62,016 nt of DNA from contig NZ_JACJSJ010000048.1 in assembly GCF_014698115.1 (NCBI RefSeq), forward strand, positions 1 through 62,016, in the 5' to 3' direction. Positions within the stretch are counted from its first letter, which is position 1, and every line of letters starts with the position of its first letter. The DNA is from Nostoc sp. FACHB-973. Lineage in GTDB: Bacteria; Cyanobacteriota; Cyanobacteriia; Cyanobacteriales; Nostocaceae. The translations under genes were made by a program, and so were the position numbers. The notes under the pieces were generated by a model. It was not told the DNA's origin, did no database searches, and saw only the letters and a program-made list of their open reading frames with translations. Shown here piece after piece: positions 9,475 to 17,635 of the stretch.

Positions 9475-10173
9475 ATGCTTGTATCGCAGTCGGGAAATAA
9501 TCCCATCAGCAACTTCAGTCGAATAAACATTAACTCCCAGTTGAGCAGCCCTAACAACATCGTGCCGATGGTGGTAGAACAATCCGGTATGGGAGAAAGG
9601 GCTTTCGACATCTACTCCCGCCTGCTGCGAGAGCGGATTATCTTTTTGGGAACGCCAATAGACGATGCCGTTGCCAATTCAATTGTTGCTCAGTTATTAT
9701 TCCTGGACGCTGAAGACTCAGAAAAGGATATTCAACTGTACATTAATTCTCCTGGCGGGTCGGTCTACGCAGGGATGGCAATCTATGATACAATACAACA
9801 AATACGCCCCAATGTTGTTACCATCTGTTTTGGATTAGCCGCGAGCATGGGGGCATTTTTGTTAACAGCAGGGACTGCCGGTAAGCGAATGTCTCTACCC
9901 GACTCCCGGATTATGATTCACCAACCACTTGGTGGCGCTCAAGGCCAAGCTATTGATATTGAAATTCAAGCCAGAGAAATTCTTTACGTTAAGGCGAAGT
10001 TAAATCAGTTACTATCTCAGCATACTGGTCAACCTTTAGAAAGAATCGAAGCAGACACTGAGCGCGACTTTTTCATGTCGGCAGAAGAGGCCAAGAACTA
10101 CGGTTTGATCGATCAGGTCATTTCCAGGCAAAATCTTCCCACAGCAGGGGAAAACGTCACCATTCTGAAATAA
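9475..10173 (+). CDS. clpP: ATP-dependent Clp protease proteolytic subunit (ClpP2-like)
   Basis: 232 residues. This serine peptidase forms the tetradecameric barrel that works with ClpX. The catalytic residues are visible: Ser124 in GLAASMGAFLL, His149 in RIMIHQP and a downstream Asp in the ERIEADTERDFFMSA region. The first 30 residues form a variable Asn/Ser-rich leader before the conserved PMVVEQSGMGERAFDIYSRLL. Maturation by propeptide removal is expected for the family. Its position 9 bp upstream of clpX marks it as the ClpX partner among several cyanobacterial ClpP paralogues. Confidence 0.96.
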   Translation: MLVSQSGNNPISNFSRININSQLSSPNNIVPMVVEQSGMGERAFDIYSRLLRERIIFLGTPIDDAVANSIVAQLLFLDAEDSEKDIQLYINSPGGSVYAGMAIYDTIQQIRPNVVTICFGLAASMGAFLLTAGTAGKRMSLPDSRIMIHQPLGGAQGQAIDIEIQAREILYVKAKLNQLLSQHTGQPLERIEADTERDFFMSAEEAKNYGLIDQVISRQNLPTAGENVTILK

Positions 10174-10182
10174 GAGGCTGGT

Positions 10183-11523
10183 ATGTCTAAGTACGACTCC
10201 CATTTAAAATGTTCATTTTGTGGCAAGTCTCAAGAGCAGGTGCGTAAATTAATCGCGGGGCCGGGAGTCTACATCTGCGATGAATGCGTTGACTTGTGTA
10301 ATGAAATACTAGACGAGGAGTTACTCGATACAAATGGTGCAGCAGCCCAACCTGCACCAAAGTCGGAACCACCTCAAAAACGCCGCACGCGCTCTTCGAG
10401 TATTTCGTTTAATCAAATACCCAAGCCAAGAGAGATTAAAAAATATCTAGACGAACACGTTATTGGTCAAGATGAAGCCAAGAAAGTGTTATCAGTCGCC
10501 GTTTACAATCATTACAAGCGGCTGGCGATCCTCCAGTCTAAAGCCAATGGCAAAGCTGGTGCTGATGATGCGGTAGAGTTACAAAAGTCTAATATTTTGC
10601 TCATCGGACCGACTGGTTGCGGTAAAACTCTCTTAGCCCAAACCCTAGCGAAAATCCTGGATGTACCCTTTGCCGTCGCTGATGCTACGACGCTGACGGA
10701 AGCAGGGTATGTGGGAGAAGATGTGGAAAATATCTTGCTACGACTGTTGCAAGTGGCAGATTTGGACATAGAGGAAGCCCAGCGGGGAATTATCTACATC
10801 GATGAAATTGACAAAATTGCCCGCAAGAGTGAAAATCCCTCGATTACTCGTGATGTTTCCGGCGAAGGCGTGCAACAAGCTTTGCTGAAAATGTTAGAGG
10901 GAACGATCGCCAATGTACCACCCCAAGGAGGACGCAAGCATCCCTACCAAGACTGCATTCAAATTGATACCAGCAATATTTTGTTTGTCTGTGGTGGGGC
11001 TTTCGTAGGCTTAGAAAAGGTTGTAGATCAGAGAGTTGGCAAAAAGGCAATAGGTTTTGTGCAGCCCGGAGAAGGCCAATCGAAGGAAAAACGGGCAGCA
11101 GACACTCTCCGCCATCTAGAACCGGATGATTTAGTCAAATTTGGCATGATTCCAGAATTTATTGGACGCGTGCCAATGGTAGCAGTGGTAGAACCCCTAG
11201 ATGAAGAAGCGCTGATGGCGATTCTTACCCAACCACGCAGTGCTTTAGTGAAGCAGTACCAAAAACTGCTGAAGATGGATAATGTCCAGTTAGACTTTAA
11301 AGCAGATGCTCTACGAGCCATCGCTCAAGAAGCCTACCGTCGGAAAACTGGTGCTAGAGCGTTGCGTGGTATTGTGGAAGAATTGATGCTCGATGTCATG
11401 TACGAGTTACCGTCTCGTAAAGACGTGACACGCTGTACAGTAACACGGGAAATGGTCGAGAAGCGATCGACTGCCGAATTGATCATGCACCCATCTTCAC
11501 TACCGAAGCCAGAATCCGCTTAA
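10183..11523 (+). CDS. clpX: ATP-dependent Clp protease ATP-binding subunit ClpX
   Basis: 446 residues. This AAA+ unfoldase recognises and threads substrates into ClpP. The N-terminal zinc domain has Cys10, Cys13, Cys32 and Cys35. Walker A is GPTGCGKT (142-149), Walker B is IIYIDEID (203-210), and the sensor region GARALRGIVEE is intact, as is the ClpP-docking IGF-type loop (KAIGFVQPG). A 25-residue Pro/Lys-rich linker follows the zinc domain. The ribosome site AAGAGG lies just before the ATG and the gap to clpP is 9 bp, so the two are translated from one message. Confidence 0.97.
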   Translation: MSKYDSHLKCSFCGKSQEQVRKLIAGPGVYICDECVDLCNEILDEELLDTNGAAAQPAPKSEPPQKRRTRSSSISFNQIPKPREIKKYLDEHVIGQDEAKKVLSVAVYNHYKRLAILQSKANGKAGADDAVELQKSNILLIGPTGCGKTLLAQTLAKILDVPFAVADATTLTEAGYVGEDVENILLRLLQVADLDIEEAQRGIIYIDEIDKIARKSENPSITRDVSGEGVQQALLKMLEGTIANVPPQGGRKHPYQDCIQIDTSNILFVCGGAFVGLEKVVDQRVGKKAIGFVQPGEGQSKEKRAADTLRHLEPDDLVKFGMIPEFIGRVPMVAVVEPLDEEALMAILTQPRSALVKQYQKLLKMDNVQLDFKADALRAIAQEAYRRKTGARALRGIVEELMLDVMYELPSRKDVTRCTVTREMVEKRSTAELIMHPSSLPKPESA

Positions 11524-11524
11524 G

Positions 11525-11578
11525 AGTCATTGGTCATTAGTCATTAGTCATTAGTCATTAGTCATTAGTCATTAGTCA
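11525..11578. repeat. GTCATTA tandem heptamer array
   Basis: Seven or more copies of GTCATTA/GTCATTG directly after the clpX stop. It is followed by related short direct repeats (GACAAAGGACAAAGGACAA) up to the next start codon. Confidence 0.9.
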
Positions 11579-11648
11579 AAAACTAAGGAATAATAACAAT
11601 GTACCCAGGACAAGTGACTAATGACAAAGGACAAAGGACAAAAGACAA

Positions 11649-12569
11649 ATGCCTTACATTAATGTTCGTGGGGTTGAGCATTACTACGAGTGGGTGAAAA
11701 AACCATCTGGTTCTTTGGTAAAACCAGTGATGGTTTTTATTCATGGTTGGGCTGGTTCTGCTAGATATTGGCAAAGTACCGCTGATGCTTTATCTGAGCA
11801 ATTTGATTGTTTACTCTACGATATGCGGGGATTTGGGCGTTCTCGTGGCAAGCCAACCATAGTCCAAGCGAGTGAATCTGTTGCCGAATCCCAGTCACTT
11901 CAGGAAGAATCAGAAGCAATCAAAGAGCTAACCTATGAATTAGAAGAATACGCTGATGATTTGGCAGCTTTGCTAGATGGATTGAATATTCAGCGTGTTT
12001 ATATCCATGCCCATTCAATGGGTGCTTCTGTTGCTACTTTATTTTTTAACCGCTATCCCCAACGAGTAGAACGAGGAATTTTAACTTGTAGCGGTGTTTT
12101 TGAGTACGATGAAAAAGCATTTACTGCTTTTCATAAATTCGGTGGTTATGTAGTTAAATTTCGTCCCAAATGGTTAAGTAAAATACCATTTGTTGACCGG
12201 ATGTTTATGGCTAGATTTCTGTATAGTCCCATACCAAATTCCGAACGACAGGCTTTTTTGCAAGATTTTCTCGAAGCAGATTACGATGCAGCATTAGGTA
12301 CAATTTTTACTTCAGTCTCTAAGGCACAAGCTGAATTGATGCCCCAAGAGTTTGCGAACCTGGCAGTACCAACTCTACTGGTGGCGGGGGAGTATGACAA
12401 GATTATTCCAGCCGATATGGGGCGTCAAGCAGCAGCATTGAGTGACAAAGTACAGTTTGTAATGATTCCTAATACAGCGCATTTTCCGATGTTGGAAGAT
12501 GCATCAACTTATTTGCAGCGAGTACAAGAGTTTTTGCAAGTTAACACACCAGAGCCACAAATAAGTTAA
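11649..12569 (+). CDS. Alpha/beta-fold hydrolase
   Basis: 306 residues with a full catalytic triad: nucleophile Ser123 in HAHSMGAS, Asp250 in AGEYDKIIP and His278 in NTAHFPML. The oxyanion-hole HGW motif lies near residue 32. Between beta strand 4 and the nucleophile there is an acidic insertion (residues about 72-98) that lengthens the usual core. There is no signal peptide, so the enzyme is cytoplasmic. The substrate cannot be read from the sequence; the family includes esterases, haloperoxidases and C-C hydrolases. It stands alone after clpX, separated by tandem repeats. Confidence 0.85.
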   Translation: MPYINVRGVEHYYEWVKKPSGSLVKPVMVFIHGWAGSARYWQSTADALSEQFDCLLYDMRGFGRSRGKPTIVQASESVAESQSLQEESEAIKELTYELEEYADDLAALLDGLNIQRVYIHAHSMGASVATLFFNRYPQRVERGILTCSGVFEYDEKAFTAFHKFGGYVVKFRPKWLSKIPFVDRMFMARFLYSPIPNSERQAFLQDFLEADYDAALGTIFTSVSKAQAELMPQEFANLAVPTLLVAGEYDKIIPADMGRQAAALSDKVQFVMIPNTAHFPMLEDASTYLQRVQEFLQVNTPEPQIS

Positions 12570-12585
12570 TTTATGGAAAAGAATT

Positions 12586-12855
12586 CAGGAGTCAGAATTC
12601 AGAGTGATTCTGTACGACTGGATTGGTGAATATTGGTTTAAAACCCAATACGCTTGGGTTAAGGGTTATTGACGTAGAATATTGGTCTTTCAGACACGAT
12701 TCATCGCGTCTCTACATGAGGGTTTTGTTGCTCATACTGAACTGTATTGGTTTAAAACCTTGCTCCTTGCGGGCGAAAAAGTTGATAAATTATTCCTGAT
12801 TAAAACTCTATTCTTTTATGGATAGAGAATTCTGAATTCTGAATTCTGACTCCTG
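12586..12855. repeat. 270-bp element bounded by 18-bp perfect inverted repeats
   Basis: The left end CAGGAGTCAGAATTCAGA (12586-12603) is exactly complementary to the right end TCTGAATTCTGACTCCTG (12838-12855). The interior has no ORF but holds TATTGGTTTAAAACC twice and a TCGCGTCTCTAC repeat. The left part (GTACGACTGGAT to GGTTTAAAACC) recurs at 54.1 kb. It looks like a non-autonomous inverted-repeat element. Confidence 0.7.
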
Positions 12856-12856
12856 T

Positions 12857-13228
12857 TTATTTTCGGATAGCGTCCACAAATTCGGCAATAGCATCGTACT
12901 GGTCAGGATGTGCGATATATTTCAGCAATAAAGCTGGGTCTAAATTCGGTAAGAAACCACTACGGTTTACTTCTTCATACTCGCCAGCCGCATTTAACCG
13001 AAATATCTTTATTTGGTCAGATTTCCAAAACCCAATTTCAGGTACTTTCTTGGGTTTGAATAACTCCTTGCGGTTAATAGTGCCACTAGTAACGATGATT
13101 TCAATCACAATATCTGGCGTTTCTTTATTGCTGCCAATGCAGTAAGATTCATTTGGTGTACCAGAAGCATACCCAGGTTCTTCGAGAGTAAAACCACCTC
13201 GACCATAGAAGGCGAAGGTATTGCTATA
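12857..13228 (-). pseudogene. 5'-truncated Uma2-family (DUF820, PD-(D/E)XK fold) gene remnant
   Basis: The minus-strand frame is open from about 13228 to 12857 and reads YGRGGFTLEEPGYASGTPNESY, then PDIVIEIIVTSG, then EIGFWKSDQIKIFRL and LLLKYIAHPDQYDAI. This matches the C-terminal two-thirds of the Uma2 (DUF820) endonuclease-like family abundant in cyanobacteria; PDIVIEI is the family core strand. An in-frame TGA sits just upstream and no proper start exists, so the N-terminal part is lost. An internal GTG at 13108 could only start an 83-residue fragment. The 3' end abuts the inverted-repeat element. Confidence 0.75.
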
Positions 13229-13289
13229 CAGATTTAATCACAAATGTGTACGCCCCTACGTGTGTTCTATCGAAATCACAACCTTGGGA

Positions 13290-14273
13290 TTAACTCAAAC
13301 CTAGCTCTCGTTTTAGCAAGTTAATCGAGTTAGCGCCGATATAATTATCAACCTTAATCAGCTTTGGCGGACGAATAATATCTTCGTCAGCTGCTTGCAC
13401 GGCTGCTTGCACAGCTGCAAAACTGGCTTGGTCACTAATAATCACCTCAGCCCGCTTGACCATTGCTTGAAGTTTATAACCATCTTTTGGTTGAGAAGTC
13501 ATGATTAGTAGTTCATCTCCCCGCAAACCGTGGAGAATAACTTCCGCCGCGCGGGCAATTCCAGAACTGAGGCTAACGATGCCCACACAGTTTTCTTTTG
13601 GCAGAGTTTTCAAGAAGTTGAGTTCTTTGCTGTAGTCGTAGATATCCAGGGGAATCACTCGTGCAGCTTTTGGAGCAGCGATCGCTTCCACATCACTGAT
13701 AAAATACCGACTTGTGACCACTGTGGCAGAAGTAGTTTTATCTAGCACAGCTGTTAATTCTTCCATTGCTACCAATTGTATTGGTATTTTCAGCGATCGC
13801 TCTAATTCATACACCATCAACTCACCAGCACCCATGTCATGAGATGGAACTGCAACTAATACGCGCGCACTACAACGCAAACGCCAGTCAATTTCCGCTA
13901 AAAATAACTCTCTAGCTTGACTAAGCGAACACCCTTGGGAGAGTAGTTCATCTAGTGCTTGCTGGACAATTTGATATGCATTGGGATGTTGTTTGAGAAT
14001 TGGTGATTGTAGCCTGCTACCGCCCTCGTGGCCTTGGGCACGCACATAAATTCCGGAACCAGCCAGACTTTCTACAAATCCGTCTTCTTCGAGTTGACGG
14101 TAAACTTTGCTGATGGTGTTACGGTGTAACCCAGTTTGCATTGCTAGCGCCCGTGTACTTGGCAATTTGTATCCAGGTGGATATTGCCGGGAAGCGATGG
14201 CAAACCGGATTTGATTAAACAGCTGAGTTGATGCGGGAATTTCGCTGTCTGGCTGAATACGGAATTGAATCAT
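13290..14273 (-). CDS. plmA: GntR-family transcriptional regulator, PlmA-like
   Basis: An N-terminal winged helix of the GntR type: AFRIQPD-like strand, then LPSTRALAMQTGLHRNTISKVYRQLEEDGFV and GSGIYV. It is followed by a roughly 230-residue effector domain without similarity to aminotransferases, the arrangement of cyanobacterial PlmA. PlmA was described in Anabaena for plasmid maintenance, and its homologues affect photosystem stoichiometry and bind PipX-PII. I chose ATG 14273 because AGGAGG lies 7 bases upstream; the TTG at 14279 is too close to it. It is transcribed away from the dienelactone hydrolase gene across a 288-bp gap containing GCTGAGTGCT direct repeats. Confidence 0.82.
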   Translation of the reverse strand: MIQFRIQPDSEIPASTQLFNQIRFAIASRQYPPGYKLPSTRALAMQTGLHRNTISKVYRQLEEDGFVESLAGSGIYVRAQGHEGGSRLQSPILKQHPNAYQIVQQALDELLSQGCSLSQARELFLAEIDWRLRCSARVLVAVPSHDMGAGELMVYELERSLKIPIQLVAMEELTAVLDKTTSATVVTSRYFISDVEAIAAPKAARVIPLDIYDYSKELNFLKTLPKENCVGIVSLSSGIARAAEVILHGLRGDELLIMTSQPKDGYKLQAMVKRAEVIISDQASFAAVQAAVQAADEDIIRPPKLIKVDNYIGANSINLLKRELGLS

Positions 14274-14561
14274 CACCAAACCTCCTGAATACTGGGTGCT
14301 GAGTGCTGTTAGCGGGGCATTTAGCTGGTGCTGAGTGCTAGTTTCGTACTTGAGTACTTAGCACTTTGAAGTCAGCACTCCTTTGGCGATCGGCTGCATT
14401 TAGATGTCAAATATTTGATTTACATATGAAATTTTTCTGATACAAATTTTGAATGCGCTCACTATGGTAATTGATAATTTTATTGGAAATAACCTGGACA
14501 TACTGGCATAGTTATATCAAAGAAATACACTCATAATTACATAACACTGGTAAAAATTATT

Positions 14562-15314
14562 ATGACAGAGCAAGTAATAAGTACCACAACGGTTAAACTT
14601 TTGCAAGATAATATTCAAGTGTCTGCTTATCTTGCAGAACCCAAAGAATCTGGTTCTTATCCAGGAATCGTGGTGTTGCAGGAGATTTTCGGTGTCAACA
14701 TTCACATTCGGGAAGTTACAGAACGGATAGCCAGACTTGGATATGTAGCGATCGCACCTGCACTTTTTGAACGTATCGCCCCTGGTTTTGAAACCGGTTA
14801 TACCCCAGAAGATATTCAAGTTGGCAGAAAATACGCTTGGGAACAGACTCAAACATCAGAGTTATTGAGCGATATTCAACTAGCAATTGACTACCTTAAA
14901 AACCTCCCCAAGGTTAAAAAAGATGGCTTTGGCTGTATTGGTTTCTGCTTCGGTGGTCATGTTGCCTATCTTGCAGCCACCCTACCAGATATTCAAGCTA
15001 CAGCTTCCTTCTACGGTGCTGGAATTACCACCCGCACACCGGGAGGTGGCGCTGCCACACTCAGCCGCACCAGAGAAATCACAGGCACTCTCTATGCCTT
15101 GTTTGGTAAACAAGATGCTAGCATCCCAGCCGAACAAGTAGATGAGATTGAAGCAGAGTTAGAAAAATATAAAATTCCTCATCGTGTGTTTCGCTACGAT
15201 GGAGCTGACCACGGATTTTTCTGTGACCATCGTGGCAGTTATAATCCTAAAGCTGCTGCCGATGCTTGGGAGCAGGTGCAACAACTCTTTAGTCAATTGG
15301 TCATTGGTCATTAG
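14562..15314 (+). CDS. Dienelactone hydrolase family protein
   Basis: 250 residues, the usual size. The Cys-His-Asp hydrolase features are all present: Glu41 in QEIFGVN, nucleophile Cys129 in GFCFGG, Asp185 in FGKQDAS and His217 in GADHGFF. The family opens lactones or acts on related esters; the substrate here is unknown. It is cytoplasmic, with no signal peptide. The last codons and stop lie inside a GTCATTG/GTCATTA tandem array, so the extreme C-terminus (QLVIGH) is repeat-derived. Confidence 0.9.
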   Translation: MTEQVISTTTVKLLQDNIQVSAYLAEPKESGSYPGIVVLQEIFGVNIHIREVTERIARLGYVAIAPALFERIAPGFETGYTPEDIQVGRKYAWEQTQTSELLSDIQLAIDYLKNLPKVKKDGFGCIGFCFGGHVAYLAATLPDIQATASFYGAGITTRTPGGGAATLSRTREITGTLYALFGKQDASIPAEQVDEIEAELEKYKIPHRVFRYDGADHGFFCDHRGSYNPKAAADAWEQVQQLFSQLVIGH

Positions 15315-15337
15315 TCATTGGTCATTGGTCATTAGCG
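15296..15337. repeat. GTCATTG/GTCATTA tandem array overlapping a stop codon
   Basis: Six heptamer-like units run from the last codons of the dienelactone hydrolase into the intergenic gap. They are the same family as the array after clpX. Confidence 0.85.
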
Positions 15338-15422
15338 AAGGACAAATGACAAAGGACAAAGGACAAATCACAATCTAAACTCCAGTGGCATCAGCTCAAA
15401 TAAAAATTAATCTTCAAAAGTC

Positions 15423-16325
15423 ATGAATTCCGAATCGAAACTTTCTCAAACAGCCAATTCGCCGTTTACAATGGACGATTTTGCCAAAGCACTAGAAAAA
15501 CACGACTACCAGTTTCAAAAGGGACAGGTTGTACGTGGCAAAGTGTTCCAATTTGACCATGATGGAGCTTATGTCGATATTGGTGGCAAATCGTCAGCTT
15601 TTCTACCGCGCGATGAGGCTTCTTTGAGAGCAGTAACCGATTTATCGGAGGTGCTGCCATTGCAAGAGGAACTGGAGTTTTTGATTATCCGAGATCAGGA
15701 TGCAGAAGGTCAAGTCACTCTTTCTCGAAAGCAGTTGGAAATTCAGCATATCTGGGAACGATTGGCTCAAATGCAAGAAAATACCCAGACTGTCCAAGTA
15801 CGGGTTATGGGTGTGAATAAAGGTGGTGTCACAGTCGAGGTTCTGTCTTTGCGGGGATTTATTCCGCGATCGCATTTGGCGGAGCGTGATAATTTAGAAG
15901 CACTCAAAGGTCAAACTCTGACTGTGGGCTTTTTGGAAATTAATAAAAACACCAATAAACTTATTCTTTCCCAACGTTTAGCAACTCGTTCTAGCAACTT
16001 TAGTTTGTTAGAACTCGGTCAATTAGTGGAAGGCAAAGTTACTGGTATCAAGCCTTTTGGTATTTTCGTCGATTTAGATGGCATGAGCGCTTTACTTCAT
16101 ATCAAGCAAGTAAGCCAAAAATTCATTGAATCTCTGGAAAAGGTATTTCAAATTGGTCAACCAATTAAAGCTGTAATTATTGACTTGGATGAAGGTAAAG
16201 GGCGAGTTGCTCTTTCTACCAGAGTTTTGGAAAATTTCCCTGGCGAAGTGCTAGAGAATTTCGCTGAGGTCATGGCTTCAGCTGAGGCGCGTGCCAATAG
16301 AGCTAGCAACAAAGTCTCTGAATAG
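15423..16325 (+). CDS. rps1b: 30S ribosomal protein S1-like protein (three S1 domains)
   Basis: 300 residues with three OB-fold S1 repeats: about 33-105 (VRGKVFQFDHDGAYVDIGGKSSAFLP), 120-185 (VMGVNKGGVTVEVLSLRGFIPRSHL) and 200-270 (VEGKVTGIKPFGIFVDLDGMSALLHI). Cyanobacteria and chloroplasts have short S1 proteins of this kind that recruit mRNA to the 30S subunit. The length and relatively divergent first domain fit the second paralogue (Rps1b), but assigning the paralogue needs a tree. A strong terminator follows about 80 bp after the stop. Confidence 0.88.
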   Translation: MNSESKLSQTANSPFTMDDFAKALEKHDYQFQKGQVVRGKVFQFDHDGAYVDIGGKSSAFLPRDEASLRAVTDLSEVLPLQEELEFLIIRDQDAEGQVTLSRKQLEIQHIWERLAQMQENTQTVQVRVMGVNKGGVTVEVLSLRGFIPRSHLAERDNLEALKGQTLTVGFLEINKNTNKLILSQRLATRSSNFSLLELGQLVEGKVTGIKPFGIFVDLDGMSALLHIKQVSQKFIESLEKVFQIGQPIKAVIIDLDEGKGRVALSTRVLENFPGEVLENFAEVMASAEARANRASNKVSE

Positions 16326-16407
16326 TTTTGAGATGAACTGTTTGTGCAAAGCGTTTAAATCCCCATCTGAAACAATTTTGAATTTTGAATTTTGAATTGT
16401 TATCACT

Positions 16408-16443
16408 CCCCCCGCATCTACAAAGATGTGGGGGATAATTTTT
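16408..16443 (+). terminator. Rho-independent terminator after the S1 gene
   Basis: The stem CCCCCGCATCT / AGATGTGGGGG (one G-T pair, loop ACAA) is followed by ATAATTTTT. Confidence 0.85.
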
Positions 16444-16625
16444 AGAGTATTAAGATAAATAAGGTGTGACCTATTGACTGAGTTGGCGTGAGGATATCTT
16501 GAGCATGGTTACAAAGTATAAAATATGCACATATTTCCTGTTTAAGTATTGATAAGCGGGTTTTGAGCATATACCGAGCATTTCGAGAACTATAAACGCT
16601 GTAACTATTGAATTTAGGTATTTAT

Positions 16626-17501
16626 ATGTTTCTAGTAACTGGAGCAACGGGAGGAATTGGTCGCAGAGTTGTGCGACTCCTACGTCAACGAGAGCAGTCT
16701 GTGAGGGCATTTGCCCGTCTTACCTCGCGCTACAGCGAATTAGAACACCGGGGTGCAGAAATCTTCATCGGTGATTTGGAGCGAGAAAGAGACATTCAAA
16801 AAGCTAGTCAAGGTGTGAAGTATGTTATCAGCGCCCACGGTTCTGATAGCGATGCTTTATCCTTAGATTACCGTGCCAATATTGAACTGATTGACCAAGC
16901 AAAAGCTAATGGGGTGCAGCACTTTGTCTTCATTTCTGTATTGGGAGCCGATCGCGGTTATGAAGATGCTCCCGTTTTCAAAGCCAAACGAGCAGTAGAG
17001 CGATATTTAGAAGCTAGTGGCTTGGATTACACAATTTTACGCCCAGCTGGATTAGCATCTAACTTGCTACCACTGGTAGAAAGATTTCGGGAAACAGGAT
17101 TGTATCTGCTAATTGGCGATCGCAAAAATCGGACTTCAATTGTCAGTACCGATGATTTGGCGAGGATAGTAGTGGATTCTTTTACAGTTGAAGGCGCTCG
17201 CAACCAGATCTTACCAGTGGGAGGGCCAGAGATTTTATTAAGAGAAGATATTCCCCGAATTTTTGGTCGGATCTTCGCCAAAGAACCAGTAATAATTAAT
17301 TCACCACTATTTCTCGTTGATGGGTTACAAGGGGCATTGGGTTTATTTAATCCCCAAATCCAAAAAGCTTTGGGAACCTATCGCACATTGCTAGCAAATG
17401 AATTTTTCTGTACCAAAGATGAAATTGCCAATTTAGAAGCGATTTTTAACTTCCAATTGGAGACATTAGAAAATTTTTTGCGGCGCTATCTAGCAGTTTG
17501 A
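16626..17501 (+). CDS. NAD(P)-binding atypical SDR-family protein
   Basis: About 291 residues from ATG 16626; the first in-frame start (TTG 16608) would add six poorly supported residues. The N-terminus is an immediate Rossmann fold (MFLVTGATGGIGRRVVRLL) with GATGGIG, followed by YVISAHGSDSD and HFVFISVLGADRG. It has the SDR_a/NmrA-like Tyr-less layout, resembling Ycf39-like proteins. Residues 128-150 (KAKRAVERYLEASGLDYTILRPAGL) are the usual substrate-domain entry. The C-terminal 90 residues are less conserved. The reaction is unknown; relatives act as reductases or as chlorophyll-assembly chaperones. Confidence 0.82.
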   Translation: MFLVTGATGGIGRRVVRLLRQREQSVRAFARLTSRYSELEHRGAEIFIGDLERERDIQKASQGVKYVISAHGSDSDALSLDYRANIELIDQAKANGVQHFVFISVLGADRGYEDAPVFKAKRAVERYLEASGLDYTILRPAGLASNLLPLVERFRETGLYLLIGDRKNRTSIVSTDDLARIVVDSFTVEGARNQILPVGGPEILLREDIPRIFGRIFAKEPVIINSPLFLVDGLQGALGLFNPQIQKALGTYRTLLANEFFCTKDEIANLEAIFNFQLETLENFLRRYLAV

Positions 17502-17635
17502 ATGGGGAGTGGGGAGTAGGGAGTGGCGAGTAGGGAAAAGGTGAAAGGAATAAATTAATTATTCCCATTCCCCACTCCCCATTCCCCATTCCCCACTCCC
17601 CATTCCAAAATCCAAAATCTAAAATCCAAAATTCT
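17502..17635. repeat. Tandem repeat gap (GGGGAGT, CCCCATT, AAAATCC types)
   Basis: The gap between the SDR and HlyD genes is built of GGGGAGTAGG units, inverted CCCCATTCCCCACT units and then CCAAAATCT heptamers reaching the HlyD start codon. The opposed arrays could fold into a long imperfect hairpin. Confidence 0.8.

Noticed and set aside
8878..9582. Minus-strand frame of 234 codons across the tig end
   Set aside because: It lies antisense to tig, crosses intergenic tandem repeats (Ser-Ser-Pro run) and has no plausible family.
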